DNA of 34,492 nucleotides from Planctomycetia bacterium (GTDB lineage Bacteria > Planctomycetota > MHYJ01 > WSZJ01), in assembly GCA_020849035.1 (NCBI GenBank), contig JADLHC010000288.1, positions 1 through 34,492 on the forward strand. The letters run 5' to 3'. A model generated the notes under the pieces. That model was given only the letters and a program-made list of their open reading frames with translations. It did no database searches and was not told the DNA's origin. Made by a program: the position numbers and the translations under genes. This document shows positions 21,967 to 31,800 of the stretch, in pieces (within the stretch, counting starts at the first letter, position 1; every line of letters begins with the position of its first letter).

Positions 21967-24939
21967 ATGCCCCCCGAAGCCGACCTGCTCTTCGTCCTCC
22001 TCGCGCTCCAGATGAACCTCCTGTCGCGCGATAAGCTCCTCGAGGCCGCCGCGGCCTGGATGGCGGCGCCGGGCGGGACGTTCGCGGCGCTCCTCGAGTC
22101 CCGCGGCTTCCTGGGCCCCGACAAGGCCGCCGCCGTCCGCGCCCTCGTCGAGGCGCGCTTCCGCGAAACCCTCGTCCCGCCGCGCCCGCCGTCCACCGCG
22201 GTGCGCACCCTTCCCGTCGCCGCCCCCGGGCGCTACGAGCTGAAGGCCGAGCTGGGGCGCGGGGGGCTGGGAAGGGTCGTGGAAGCGTGGGACGAGGCGC
22301 TGAGGCGGCAGGTGGCGGTGAAACTCCTGCACGCGCAGCCGGCCGGGGATGCGCCGGACCGCTTCGCCCGCGAAGCCCGCCTCGCCGCGCGGCTGGAGCA
22401 TCCGGCGATCATCCCCGTGTACGACTTCGGCGCGCTGCCGGCGACGGACGGGCGGGCGCAGGTGTTCCTGGCGATGAAGCGCGTGGTGGGGCGGGACCTG
22501 GACCGGGTGCTGCGGGAGCTGGAGGAGGGGCGTGCGGAGACGCGGCGGACGTGGTCGCGGGCGCGGCTGCTGCGGGTGTTCCAGGACGTCTGCCTCGGGA
22601 TGGCGTTCGCGCACGACCGTGGGATCGTGCACCGCGACCTGAAGCCGTCGAACATCATGATCGGCGACTACGGCGAGACGCTGATCGTGGACTGGGGGCT
22701 GGCGAAGGACATCAAGGCCGCCGCGGAGGCCGCGAAGGCCGGCGACCAGGAGCCGGTCGTGGGCGACCCGGACACGACGGTACGGATGCGTTCGAAGACG
22801 TCGTCGCAGGTCCGCTCCGACTCCGAGGCGATCGCGCTCTCGCACTCGCCGATGCTGACGTTCGCGGGGGACATCCTCGGCACGCCCGCGTACATGTCCC
22901 CGGAACAGGCCGAGGGGCGCGTGGACGACATTGACGCGCGCAGCGACATCTTCGCCCTCGGCGCCATCCTCTACGAGATCCTCGCCCTCCGTCCGCCTTT
23001 CGAGGGCCGCTCCGTCGAGGAAGTCATGGCCCGCGTCCGCGACGGCGCCGTCACGCCGCCCTCGAAAGCCCGCGTCCAGCGCGCCGCCGATCCCTCGCCG
23101 CCGTCCTCGACGACCCAGGCCGGCGACGCCGTCCCCCCGGAACTCGACGCCATCTGCCTGCGCGCCCTCGCCCGCCGCCCCGCCGACCGCTACCAGACCG
23201 CGCGGGACTTCCACGACGACATCCAGCTCTTCCTCGAGGGCGTCCAGGAGCGCGACCGCCGCCGCGCCGCGGCGGAGGCCGCGGTGGCGCAGGTGCGGGA
23301 AGCGCTGACGCGGCGGCGGCGGCTGCGCGACGAGGCGGGGGTGGCGGGGGAGGAGGCGAAGCGGCTCGAGGCGGCGACGGCGCCGCTGGCGGACAAGGCG
23401 GCGCTCTGGGCCGCGGAGGACCGCGCGCAGGGGCTGCGGCGGCAGGCGGCGGCGGCGCACGCCGACGCGGTGTCCGCCCTGACCCGTGCCCTCGAACACG
23501 ACCGAGAGCACAAGGACGCCCGGGCGCTGATGGCGGACCTCGCGTGGGAGAGTTTCGTCGAGGCGGAGGAGGCCGGCGACGAGGCCGCCGCGCTGATCCA
23601 CCGGCGCGTCGCGGAGGAGTTCCACGACGGGCGGCTCGAGGCGCAGCTGCGCGGCGAGGGGACGCTCGAGGTGCGGACGGTCGCGTTCCCGTGCGAGTGC
23701 CTCTCGAAGGGCCGCACCGTCTTCCCCGAGGAACTCGCCTCCGGCGCGTGGCACCCCTTCAGCGGCCGCGCCCTCGCCGGAACGCCGGGCGCCGAGGGCC
23801 TGCCCGCCCTCGAGCCCGCCTCCGTGGTCCGCCTCCGCGTCCACGGCACCCTCTGCGCCCCCGCCGACCTCGCCGGCGCCGACGTCTGGCTCTTCCGCCA
23901 CGAGGACATCGGCCGCCGCCTCGTCCCCGTGACGCCGCACGGACTCCGGGGACCGGACGTCCCCGCGCCCGTGCTGGACGCGCTCTTTGCGAAGGACTCC
24001 CCCGGCCGCCCGCAGGGGCCCGGTTTCCACCTCGGCCGCACGCCCATCCCGCGCCGCACCCTACCCATGGGCTCCTACCTCCTCGTCCTCGCGAAGGACG
24101 GCCGCGCGCCGGCCCGCGTGCCGGTCTGCGTCTCCCGCGGCGGGCACGTCGAGCAGCCCGTCACGCTGTTCAGGCCCGGCGAGGTCCCGGAGGGGTTTTC
24201 GGCCGTCGCCGAGGGCGCGTTCGGCTACCAGGGCGACCGCGACAACCCCTACTCCGGCCCCGCCGAGACGCGCGACGTCCCCACGTTCTTCCTCGCCACC
24301 CACCCCGTGACCTGCCGCGAGTACGCCGCGTTCCTCAACGCCCTCCCGCCCGCCGAGGCCGCCCGCCGCGCCCCGCGCGCTTCGTCCGACGCGCCGCCGC
24401 TCTGGCCCGGGCCGACGTGGACGTGGGTCGGCGCGCGGCCGGTGCCGAACACCGACGCCGCGTGGGAGCCCGAGTGGCCCGTCGTCGGCGTCAGCTGGGA
24501 GGACGCGATGGCGTACGCCGCCTGGAAGCGCTCGCAGGACGGCCGGCTTGTCACGTTGCCGACCAGCGTCCAGTGGGAGAAGGCCGCGCGGGGCCCGGAC
24601 CGGCGGATCTACCCCTGGGGGGCGCACCTCGACCCCCGCTGGGCGAACGGCGAGCGTTCGCACGACGGGCCGCCGCGGCCGGCCGAGGTCGGCGCGTTCC
24701 CCGCCGACGAGTCCCCCTACGGCGTCCGCGGCCTCGCCGGCAACACCCGCGACGCCTGCCTCGACGACGCCGGCAGCGACTGGCCCGGCCGCCGCTGGTT
24801 CCGCGGCGGCACCTGGGCCCGCCCCGCGATCGAGATGCGCGCCAGCGACCGCACGGCGCTCGGCACGAAGGTCGTCGTGTACGACTTCGGGTTCCGGATC
24901 GCCATCGCGGCGAGACTCGAGCCGAGGGGCAGGAGTTGA
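21967..24939 (+). CDS. Ser/Thr protein kinase fused to FGE/SUMF1-like domain (kinase 4)
   Basis: 990 residues. N-terminal helical domain 1-75 (LLFVLLALQMNLLSRDKLLE). Kinase about 90-430: GRGGLGRVV, K119, HRDLKPSN (H222, D224, K226), DWG (D242), GTPAYMSPEQ. The activation loop is the longest of the four (about 55 residues) and holds many Ser/Thr, for example MRSKTSSQVRSDS, so several autophosphorylation sites are possible. Linker coiled coil, then the CxC domain (C576, C578), then the best-preserved FGE-like domain: YAAFLNAL, GVSWEDAMAYAAW, LPTSVQWEKAARGPDRRIYP, DESPYGVRG, GNTRDACL and FRGGTW. The cysteine pair of FGE is replaced (RPAIEMRA). It is probably cytoplasmic. It may be cotranscribed with the zinc-ribbon protein and cupin that follow. 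Confidence 0.95.
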   Translation: MPPEADLLFVLLALQMNLLSRDKLLEAAAAWMAAPGGTFAALLESRGFLGPDKAAAVRALVEARFRETLVPPRPPSTAVRTLPVAAPGRYELKAELGRGGLGRVVEAWDEALRRQVAVKLLHAQPAGDAPDRFAREARLAARLEHPAIIPVYDFGALPATDGRAQVFLAMKRVVGRDLDRVLRELEEGRAETRRTWSRARLLRVFQDVCLGMAFAHDRGIVHRDLKPSNIMIGDYGETLIVDWGLAKDIKAAAEAAKAGDQEPVVGDPDTTVRMRSKTSSQVRSDSEAIALSHSPMLTFAGDILGTPAYMSPEQAEGRVDDIDARSDIFALGAILYEILALRPPFEGRSVEEVMARVRDGAVTPPSKARVQRAADPSPPSSTTQAGDAVPPELDAICLRALARRPADRYQTARDFHDDIQLFLEGVQERDRRRAAAEAAVAQVREALTRRRRLRDEAGVAGEEAKRLEAATAPLADKAALWAAEDRAQGLRRQAAAAHADAVSALTRALEHDREHKDARALMADLAWESFVEAEEAGDEAAALIHRRVAEEFHDGRLEAQLRGEGTLEVRTVAFPCECLSKGRTVFPEELASGAWHPFSGRALAGTPGAEGLPALEPASVVRLRVHGTLCAPADLAGADVWLFRHEDIGRRLVPVTPHGLRGPDVPAPVLDALFAKDSPGRPQGPGFHLGRTPIPRRTLPMGSYLLVLAKDGRAPARVPVCVSRGGHVEQPVTLFRPGEVPEGFSAVAEGAFGYQGDRDNPYSGPAETRDVPTFFLATHPVTCREYAAFLNALPPAEAARRAPRASSDAPPLWPGPTWTWVGARPVPNTDAAWEPEWPVVGVSWEDAMAYAAWKRSQDGRLVTLPTSVQWEKAARGPDRRIYPWGAHLDPRWANGERSHDGPPRPAEVGAFPADESPYGVRGLAGNTRDACLDDAGSDWPGRRWFRGGTWARPAIEMRASDRTALGTKVVVYDFGFRIAIAARLEPRGRS

Positions 24940-24947
24940 CGACGGGG

Positions 24948-24953
24948 TATGAT
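24948..24953 (+). promoter_or_regulatory. Candidate -10 box (TATGAT) before the zinc-ribbon membrane protein
   Basis: TATGAT lies 20 bases before ATG 24974, giving a short leader that holds GGGAGG. A TTGACG sits only six bases upstream, too close to act as its -35. Confidence 0.4.
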
Positions 24954-24973
24954 CCCGGGCGGGAGGTTCTTCG

Positions 24974-25753
24974 ATGAAACTCAAATGTCCGTACTGCCCG
25001 AAGGAACTCGCCGTCCTCAAGTCCTCGGCAGGAGCCGTGGAGCGCTGCCCCGCGTGCGGCGGCATGGTCCGGCTGCCCGCGGAGGGAGAGACGGAAATCC
25101 AGCCGGTCCAGTCCCCCGCGGAGGCGAAGGCCGCGCGGCCGCCCGAGTCCCCGATCGTCGCCGCGCGGCGGGAGCAGGAAGCGATCGAGGCGGAGTCGCA
25201 TTGGAGCCGGTTCTCCTGGCCGGTGAAAATCGTGCTCGCGCTCTCGGCGGCCTCGATTTTCGTCGTGCCGCGCGTTCTCAATGTCCTGAACGGCGGCTCA
25301 GGCCGGAACGCCCCGCTGAAGAACTTCAACGACACGCTGGCCGAAACGGATCGCCTGATGCACGAACGGATCGAGGAACTGGACGCCTGCGTGGGAGCCT
25401 TCGTGAAGAACAGGGAATCGGCACCGGACCCGGGGCCGTCCCTCCAGAGCGCGCGCAACCAGCTCCAGGCCTCGCGCAGCGTCCTCCTTCACCTCGCGGT
25501 CCCCGACGATCCCGGCGCGCGCCGTTTCTCCGCCGCCGCGGGCGACCTTCTCGCCGTGGACGACCGGCTGATCGAAGCCGGCTACGCCCCGCTCGTCGCC
25601 GCCGCGCGCGAGCCCGGAGGGCCGCCCGAGGACAAGCTCGCGCTCCTCGTCGAGGAAGTTCTCAGCCTGCGCCGGATCGAGTCCGACCGGCGCGAGGTCG
25701 TCCGCCGCGCGCAGCAGGACTTCGCCGCCGCACACGGGATCACCCTTCGCTGA
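24974..25753 (+). CDS. Zinc-ribbon protein with one transmembrane helix
   Basis: 259 residues. The N-terminal MKLKCPYCPKELAV and ERCPACGGMVRLP give two CxxC pairs (C5/C8, C25/C28), a zinc ribbon common in planctomycete membrane proteins. A Pro/Glu linker leads to one transmembrane helix (about 82-101, WPVKIVLALSAASIFVVP). The rest is helical and extracytoplasmic, with a charged C-terminal coiled coil (LVEEVLSLRRIESDRREVV). No enzymatic motif is seen. GGGAGG is seven bases before the ATG. It starts 34 bases after kinase 4 and may be its membrane partner or substrate; this is inference from position. Confidence 0.75.
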   Translation: MKLKCPYCPKELAVLKSSAGAVERCPACGGMVRLPAEGETEIQPVQSPAEAKAARPPESPIVAARREQEAIEAESHWSRFSWPVKIVLALSAASIFVVPRVLNVLNGGSGRNAPLKNFNDTLAETDRLMHERIEELDACVGAFVKNRESAPDPGPSLQSARNQLQASRSVLLHLAVPDDPGARRFSAAAGDLLAVDDRLIEAGYAPLVAAAREPGGPPEDKLALLVEEVLSLRRIESDRREVVRRAQQDFAAAHGITLR

Positions 25754-25758
25754 TCCGG

Positions 25759-25764
25759 TATGCT
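25759..25764 (+). promoter_or_regulatory. Candidate -10 box (TATGCT) for the cupin gene
   Basis: TATGCT is followed by GTGGGC and ATG 25771. The six-base spacing implies a leaderless mRNA, although read-through from the upstream gene 17 bases away is also likely. Confidence 0.4.
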
Positions 25765-25770
25765 GTGGGC

Positions 25771-26160
25771 ATGAGCAACCCCTACGACATTCACATGGAC
25801 GTGAAGTACAAGCCGCTCGGGCTCGTGGACGCCACCGCCCTCGCGAAGGCGTGCCCCTCGAAGTGGTGGAACCAGACCCTCTGCCGCGTGAACGACTCCC
25901 TCATCCGCCTCGGCGTCTTCGAGGGCGAGTTCCACTGGCACAAGCACGACCGCGAGGACGAGTACTTCCAGGTCATGGAAGGCGTGCTGTACATCGACCT
26001 GGAAGGGCGCACGGTGGAGCTGCACGCCGGCCAGGGGCTCATGGTCCCGCACGGCGTCGTGCACCGGACGCGGGCGCCGAAGCGGACGGTCGTGCTGATG
26101 GTGGAGCCGGCGACGGTGGTGCCGACGGGGGATCCCGGGCCTTCGAGCCACGCGCCCTGA
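25771..26160 (+). CDS. Single-domain cupin protein
   Basis: 129 residues. Cupin motif 1 is HKHDREDEYFQVMEG with metal ligands H57, H59 and E64 and the glycine G71; motif 2 is PHGVVHR with H98. The whole protein is one beta barrel with a short N-terminal extension and a Gly/Pro-rich tail. Small cupins of this type include isomerases, dioxygenases and sensors; the sequence does not say which. All four usual metal ligands are present, so it should bind a divalent metal. It follows the zinc-ribbon membrane protein by 17 bases. Confidence 0.88.
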   Translation: MSNPYDIHMDVKYKPLGLVDATALAKACPSKWWNQTLCRVNDSLIRLGVFEGEFHWHKHDREDEYFQVMEGVLYIDLEGRTVELHAGQGLMVPHGVVHRTRAPKRTVVLMVEPATVVPTGDPGPSSHAP

Positions 26161-26162
26161 CG

Positions 26163-26184
26163 AGGGGCTGGTGTCGCCACCCCT
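26163..26184. terminator. Hairpin between convergent genes, possible bidirectional terminator
   Basis: GGGG-c-TGG (26164-26171) pairs with CCACCCC (26177-26183), with one bulged base and an A-T closing pair. It fills the 37 bases between the cupin stop and the end of the DUF2723 gene. There is no T tract. Confidence 0.4.
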
Positions 26185-26197
26185 GCGCCCTGAATCG

Positions 26198-28696
26198 TTA
26201 CCGGCGCGGCTGGGTGCGGAACGGGTCCGTGCCGTAGCCGCCGGGGTTCGCGCCGCGGAAGGGGTCGGGCGGCTGCGGGATCTGCGGCATGCCGGGGCGC
26301 GAGAAGGGGTCGAACGGATCGCGGCCGGTGCGCCCGCCTCCGGAGAGAAGCGACTGGACCTTGTCGAGGAGGTCGAGGCGCGAGGGGTCGAGCGACATCG
26401 CGCGCTGGAAGTACGTGAGAGCCCCGAGCGAGTCGCCCTCTTCAAGGCTCAGGTTCCCGGCGGCCTCGAGCGGCTCGGGGTTCTTCGGGTCGTCCTTTGC
26501 GATCTTCTCCAGCTCGAAGATGGCGAGCCGTCCCTGGCCCGAGGCGCGGTAGAGGTCCACGAGCATGTACCGAGCGCCCATGTCCTTCGGATCGAGCGCG
26601 CGCAGCCTCTCGATCGCGGCTTTCGCATGCGTCCACTTCTTGAGGTTGATGTACACGCGGGCGAGGTTTCGCAGTGTGAGGGCGTAGTTGCCGTCCAGCG
26701 CCAACGCCTGCTCGAAGTACGCCGCGGCTTCCGGCAGCATGCCATTCTCGGCGCAGGCAGCGCCGAGGTTGTTGAAGCCCTGCTTGATGCCCTGCGTCGC
26801 CTCCGCGGACGCGGCGAAATCGGCCTTCGCACCGTCCTTGTCGCCCCGCATCGCCTTGTCCACGCCGCGAGCGAGCAGCACTTCGCCCACGATGACGTCG
26901 GCGGTGTAGTCCCGCGGCCGGTCCGCGAGCGCCGTGAGGGTGTACATCTCCCACAGCCCGGCCCGCGGCGCGCAGGGGGCGTCCTCCTTCACGACGCGAT
27001 ACATCAGCCCCTCCTGCACCCACCTCGCGCCCGGCACGCCCGCGAGGCTCCGCTTGTTCGTGAAGTACACGGGCCGCTTCGTGGTCGCGATCAACCAGTC
27101 CTGGTAGCGGGCGTCCGCCTCCGCCGAGGGGATGCGGGAGGAGCCGACCCGAAGCGCCCCCGGCATGTCCGCCAGCAGGAGGGGGTCCGTGTACCCGTAC
27201 TTGTCCGCGATCGCCACGTCCGGGCGGCGACCCTCGACCCCCTGCAGGTAGATGAGGGGAAACGACGAGTGGTCGCCCGACGGGAAGACGATCGCGTCCT
27301 GCGGAAGCGTCGCCAGGATCGCCTCCGCGTATTGCCGGACGATGCGATAGCGCGACTTGTCGTTCGCGCGAAAGTGGACGACGAGCGGCATGAGCGCGAG
27401 CCCGCACGCCGCCCACGCCAGGCGCTCGGGGTGCGGGAGTCTCAGGCGCGCCAGCAGCCTCCCGGCCCCCTCGACAGCGAACCCCATCCAGATCGCGGCG
27501 ACGACCCAGGCGGGGATGTAGAAGAGGCGGTACGCCGTGACCTTCTCGCGATCGGAGACATCGAAGTTCAGCAGGACGGTGAACCCCACCGTGCAGGCGC
27601 CGAAGATCGCTGCCAGCAGGACCCCGAACCGCCAGTGCCGACGCAAGGCAAGCCACGCGCCCGGCAGCGCGATCCACCCCAGCCACGGCGTCCACTGCTT
27701 CCCGGCTTCGCGCAGCATCGTGACCGCCTGCGCCCACAGACCCGAGGCGGTGCGCGGCGCGTGAGTGAATTCCGCCGAGGACTGTCTCCGCAGGACGTGA
27801 TCCACGACGTCCTCGAGGGTCCGCGGGTTGCCCCAGTTCATGATCGTCTGCGCTTCCGCCCGCATCGGCAGGTAGGCGTAGAGCACGAGCGGCAGCGCGG
27901 TGAGCAGGAAGGTCAGGGGAAGGAGCCCCGGCTCGCGCCAGATGTTCCAGTGGACCGAGATGACGAAGAGGAGGAACAGAATGAGCAGCGGCCCCATCGT
28001 GGAGTGATTCGTGAGGGAGAGACCGAGAGTGAGGGCGAGTCCGAAGAGGAGGCGGTTCGTGCGGTCCTCGTACCAGCGCCAGGTAAGGTAGAGCGCGGCG
28101 GAGAGGAACAGCGTGTTCAGGGTGTAGACCTCGGCGATCACCGCCTGGCTCCAGAAATCCAGGCTGAACGCGAGGAGGAGAGAGCCCGTCGCGGCCGCAG
28201 GGCGCGAGCGAGTGAAGCGGAGGATGAGGAGCGCGACGAAGAAGACGGTCCCTGCGGCGGCGACTGCCGAGAGAAGCGCAACCCGAAAGGCCACCGACCC
28301 GATGGGAATCCAGGTGAAGACCTGCCCCAGCAGGCACCAGATCGGGTAGCCGGGCGGATGCGCGACGCCGAGGACCTTCGCGGCAGTGACGAGTTCGCCG
28401 CAGTCCTCGCCCGTCAAATCGCGGGCGCAGGTGAGAAGGAAGATGATGAAAGCGATGCCCGCGCACGCCAGGGCGAAGACACGGTCCGAGCGAGAGCAGG
28501 CAGTCGTCTCCGGCAGGAGCATCTGCCGGTAGAGCGGGGGCAGCCTCGATTGACGCGGCGCGTCAATGGGAGCGATCCCCTCCGACCGCAGGAAGGCGCG
28601 GACTGCTCTCTCAGGAAGGTGAGCGCCTCGCGCGAGGTCCTCCAGGCAGAGATCCCCGTGGTGAACTCGCAGGTATTCGCGTTGCCGCGACAGCAT
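26198..28696 (-). CDS. DUF2723 membrane protein with C-terminal TPR repeats
   Basis: 832 residues from ATG 28696; the frame is open further upstream but that part looks non-coding. Residues 1-45 (SRQREYLRVHHGDLCLEDLA and on) form a small helix-turn-helix-like head. About ten transmembrane helices follow from residue 72. The family signature is present: TGEDCGELVTAAKVLG followed by VAHPPGYPIWCLLGQ (about 95-125). A soluble part (LPQDAIVFPSGDHSSFPLIY) and several TPR motifs (NNLGAACAENGMLPEAAAYF, NYALTLRNLARVYINLKKWT) come next, ending in a Pro/Gly-rich tail. DUF2723 proteins resemble GT-C glycosyltransferases of the protein O-mannosyltransferase type and may glycosylate surface proteins; the large secreted FnIII protein encoded divergently is a possible target, which is inference. 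Confidence 0.88.
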   Translation of the reverse strand: MLSRQREYLRVHHGDLCLEDLARGAHLPERAVRAFLRSEGIAPIDAPRQSRLPPLYRQMLLPETTACSRSDRVFALACAGIAFIIFLLTCARDLTGEDCGELVTAAKVLGVAHPPGYPIWCLLGQVFTWIPIGSVAFRVALLSAVAAAGTVFFVALLILRFTRSRPAAATGSLLLAFSLDFWSQAVIAEVYTLNTLFLSAALYLTWRWYEDRTNRLLFGLALTLGLSLTNHSTMGPLLILFLLFVISVHWNIWREPGLLPLTFLLTALPLVLYAYLPMRAEAQTIMNWGNPRTLEDVVDHVLRRQSSAEFTHAPRTASGLWAQAVTMLREAGKQWTPWLGWIALPGAWLALRRHWRFGVLLAAIFGACTVGFTVLLNFDVSDREKVTAYRLFYIPAWVVAAIWMGFAVEGAGRLLARLRLPHPERLAWAACGLALMPLVVHFRANDKSRYRIVRQYAEAILATLPQDAIVFPSGDHSSFPLIYLQGVEGRRPDVAIADKYGYTDPLLLADMPGALRVGSSRIPSAEADARYQDWLIATTKRPVYFTNKRSLAGVPGARWVQEGLMYRVVKEDAPCAPRAGLWEMYTLTALADRPRDYTADVIVGEVLLARGVDKAMRGDKDGAKADFAASAEATQGIKQGFNNLGAACAENGMLPEAAAYFEQALALDGNYALTLRNLARVYINLKKWTHAKAAIERLRALDPKDMGARYMLVDLYRASGQGRLAIFELEKIAKDDPKNPEPLEAAGNLSLEEGDSLGALTYFQRAMSLDPSRLDLLDKVQSLLSGGGRTGRDPFDPFSRPGMPQIPQPPDPFRGANPGGYGTDPFRTQPRR

Positions 28697-28783
28697 CGGT
28701 TCGTCGCTCGAAAGAGAAACTGAGATGCGGAGTCCCTCGCAGGTGAGCGCCGTTTGATGGCGCAGGAAAATTCTTGGTGCTTT

Positions 28784-28803
28784 TTCCTTGATTGTCAAAG
28801 GAA
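28784..28803. promoter_or_regulatory. Imperfect inverted repeat in the divergent promoter region
   Basis: TTCCTTGA (28784-28791) and TCAAAGGAA (28795-28803) pair with one bulged base across a three-base spacer. They lie in the AT-richest part of the 193 bases between the divergent DUF2723 and FnIII genes, which suits an operator. No clear -10 or -35 could be fixed for either gene. Confidence 0.35.
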
Positions 28804-28889
28804 GGCCGATGTGGAATCCCGCGCGCTGATCAGGGTCAGGTCGTCCGCCACTTTGCTTCTCGTTCCGGACCTCTTTCGCAGAGGCGTCC

Positions 28890-31800
28890 ATGACTCGCGC
28901 ACAGTCCGCACGTCGTTCTTCGCTCCGCTCTTCTCTTGTCGCCATCTCAGTCGCGGTCCTGCTTGCAGGCACTGCAGCGCGCGTCGATGGCGACCCTCCC
29001 CTCGGCGACCCGGCCAGCCTGGCGGCGACCGCGCCGGATACTTCGGGCGCCTCCGCGGACTGGCACGACTTCACCACCTACGGGACGTCCACCGCGTTCG
29101 GCGTTTCCGGCCGGATCGAAGCTGGGAAGTTCCGCGTGGAGAACGCGTCGGGCGTGATCGAGAGCGAACTGACCGGGTTGGACAAGGGCGCCACTCCGCA
29201 GCTGTGGTACTTCCCGGCGTCGACCTTCGCGGGGAAGGTCGCCACGACCGACCGCGGCGGAGGCGTGCTGGAGAAGGCGGAGTCGAAGGAGGCGGGATTC
29301 GAGGACTCGGTCGTCATCCCCGCGGGATGGGGCAACAAGAAGCTCGTCCTGTATGGAAAGCTGACGACAGCGCTCGTCATCGAGGACACGTTCGACGGCG
29401 ACATCAGTTCCGGGACGTTCAGCACGGACGGCCGCGTCGTGTTCCTGAACGCCTCAGGCGCGCGATGCCTTTGCCTCGGCAGGGTGCGCGCGGTGGACGG
29501 CGCCGGCGTCGTGCGCGATTGCGCGGTGGACTTCACCCAGGTCGCCGACGGTTACACCTTCAGCGTCACGATCCCGGCTGCGTGGATGAACACGGCGACT
29601 TATCCGGTCACGATCGACCGGCTCCTCGGGACTCCCGCGGCCCTCAGCTCGGAGTACGGGAACCCGGACTTCGAGAGCGCGGTGGCGTCCGGGGGAGGGA
29701 TCTCGCTCGTGACCTGGACGTCGGCGCCCGAGGGCGCGACGGATGAGGACGTCTACGGCCGGCTCGTCGCATCGGATGGCTCCATGATCGGGTCCACCTT
29801 CATCATCGCCAGCGGCTCAAAGTCGCAGAGGTTCGCGCGGGTCGCGTTCGCCTCGGGTTCCGGAGGCGTCTTCGGGGTCGCGCACAAGGATGGAAACCGG
29901 ATCATCTTCCGCCGGTTCGACACGACGGGGCGGCTGCTCTCCAGCGCGGTTGTGAGCGATGCGGCGGACACGGACCGGGTTCGCACGGTTGACATCACCT
30001 CGAATGGGACCGATCGGTTCTGCATCGCCTGGACGGGAGGACTCGCGACTGACACGAACCGTCAAACGTGGGCGACAGTCCGAGGGGCCGACGGCTCGCT
30101 GGTGAAGGGTGGAACGCTGGTCGGTCCGGCGCCGGGGACGCTGTTCCACGGCCAGCCGACCGTCGTCTGGAACGGCACGGCCGGGCACTGGTTCTTCACT
30201 TGGGACGAGTGGGACGACGCCGCGACGACGACGGTCAAGCAGGTCGAGGCCGTGGCGTGGGACGCCGGCCTGGCCGCCGTGACCCTCCCCGAGTTCTTGG
30301 TCCCCGTCGCCGTCGGCACGAACCGCGACCCCCGGGTGGCGTGGAATGCAGCGACCAACACCTACCTCGCCGTCTGGACCAACAACCCGCCCACCGGCCC
30401 GACGAACGTCCTTGGCCGCCGGATCAACGGCGCCGACGGCACGCTGCTCGGCTCCGAGTTCAACGTGGAGCTGAACGCCCAGAGGAGCAAGGAAGCGGCC
30501 GTCGTGTGGGCGATGAGCTCCGGACGCTGGCTGGTGGGATTTCGACTGACGAGCGCGGCGAGCAAGGGTACGTTCGGACAGGTGCTCATCGCGGACGGTT
30601 CGCTCACCGGGCCGCTCTTCGCGCTGTCTGACGACGCGGACTTCGACGAGGCGGAGGTGGCGCTGGCCTGGAACTCGACGGCCGATCAGGCGCTGGCGAC
30701 CTGGACCGACGGAAGCTCCTCGACGCAGGACATCTGGAGCGTGAGGCTCGACGTGACGCCTCCGGCCGCCCCCGGCGCGGTTACGGCCTCGAACACGTCC
30801 AGCGAGATCGCCCTGACGTGGCCGAAGGGCGCGGAGGCGGACTTGTTCGAGTACCGGGTCTTTCGCGCGACGACCGCTGGCGGCCCGTACGGCGCGGGAA
30901 TTCCCGTGTCGCCGGGCGAAGGGCCGACCGTGAGCTGGACGGACACGGATGTCACGGTGAACACGCGGTACCACTACGTCGTCCGCGCGGTGGACAGTCG
31001 CGCCAACGAGAGCGATGCGTCCGTCGAGGCCAGCGAGATCATCGACACGATCGCGCCCGCTGCTCCGGCCGGACTCGTGGCGACCGCGGGCAGCGAGAGC
31101 GTCGAGCTTGCCTGGACCCCGAATTCCGAGCCCGACCTGGCCGGGTACTGCGCCTACTACCGCGAGGCTGGCACGGCCACCTGGACGAAGGCGAATACCG
31201 CCCTGATCGGCACTTCCTCCTTCTCGGTCGCAGGGCTGGTCAATGGGACGACTTACGAGCTCGCCATCACCGCCGTGGACACGGAACCGAACGAATCGGC
31301 ACTCTCCGACATGGTCACCGCCACACCTGCCGGCGCGCTTCTCCCCCCGGCCGCGCCCGTCGGCATGCTGGCGGTCTCCGGCCCAGGCATGGTGAGTCTG
31401 ACCTGGACCGCTAACGCCGAGGCGAACATCCTGGGATACGACATCTACTTCCGGCCGTCGGGCGCGCCGGACTGGACGAAGGTGAACTCGGTCCCTGTGC
31501 CGGTGACCAGCTTCACGGTGTCGGGGCTGACGACGTTCTCGCTCTACGAGTTTGCCCTCAAGGCCATCAACACCGCCGCCCTGGTCTCCCCCTTGTCGGA
31601 GGCGATCCTGGCCAGGGCCGGGGCTGTGCCATCCGCTTCGCCCCCCGTGGTCACGGCCGTCGCCGGAAGCAGGACCGTCTCTCTGTCCTGGACCGCAAGC
31701 GCCGGACTTTCTGTGGCGGGGTACGACGTGTTCCGCTGCTCGACGGCGACCGGGACTTTTCACCGGCTGAACGGAATCCCCATCACCGTGCTGACCTTCA

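Noticed and set aside
2332-24939. Diversity-generating retroelement targets: the C-terminal FGE/C-type-lectin-like domains end in GFR-type motifs like known variable proteins
   Set aside because: No reverse transcriptase, no template repeat, and no excess of AAY codons in the C-terminal segments. The four C-termini differ as ordinary paralogues do.
28775-28790. Sigma-54-like TTGGTGC-N-CCTTGA before the FnIII gene
   Set aside because: The GG is present but the GC of the -12 element is missing at the required spacing.
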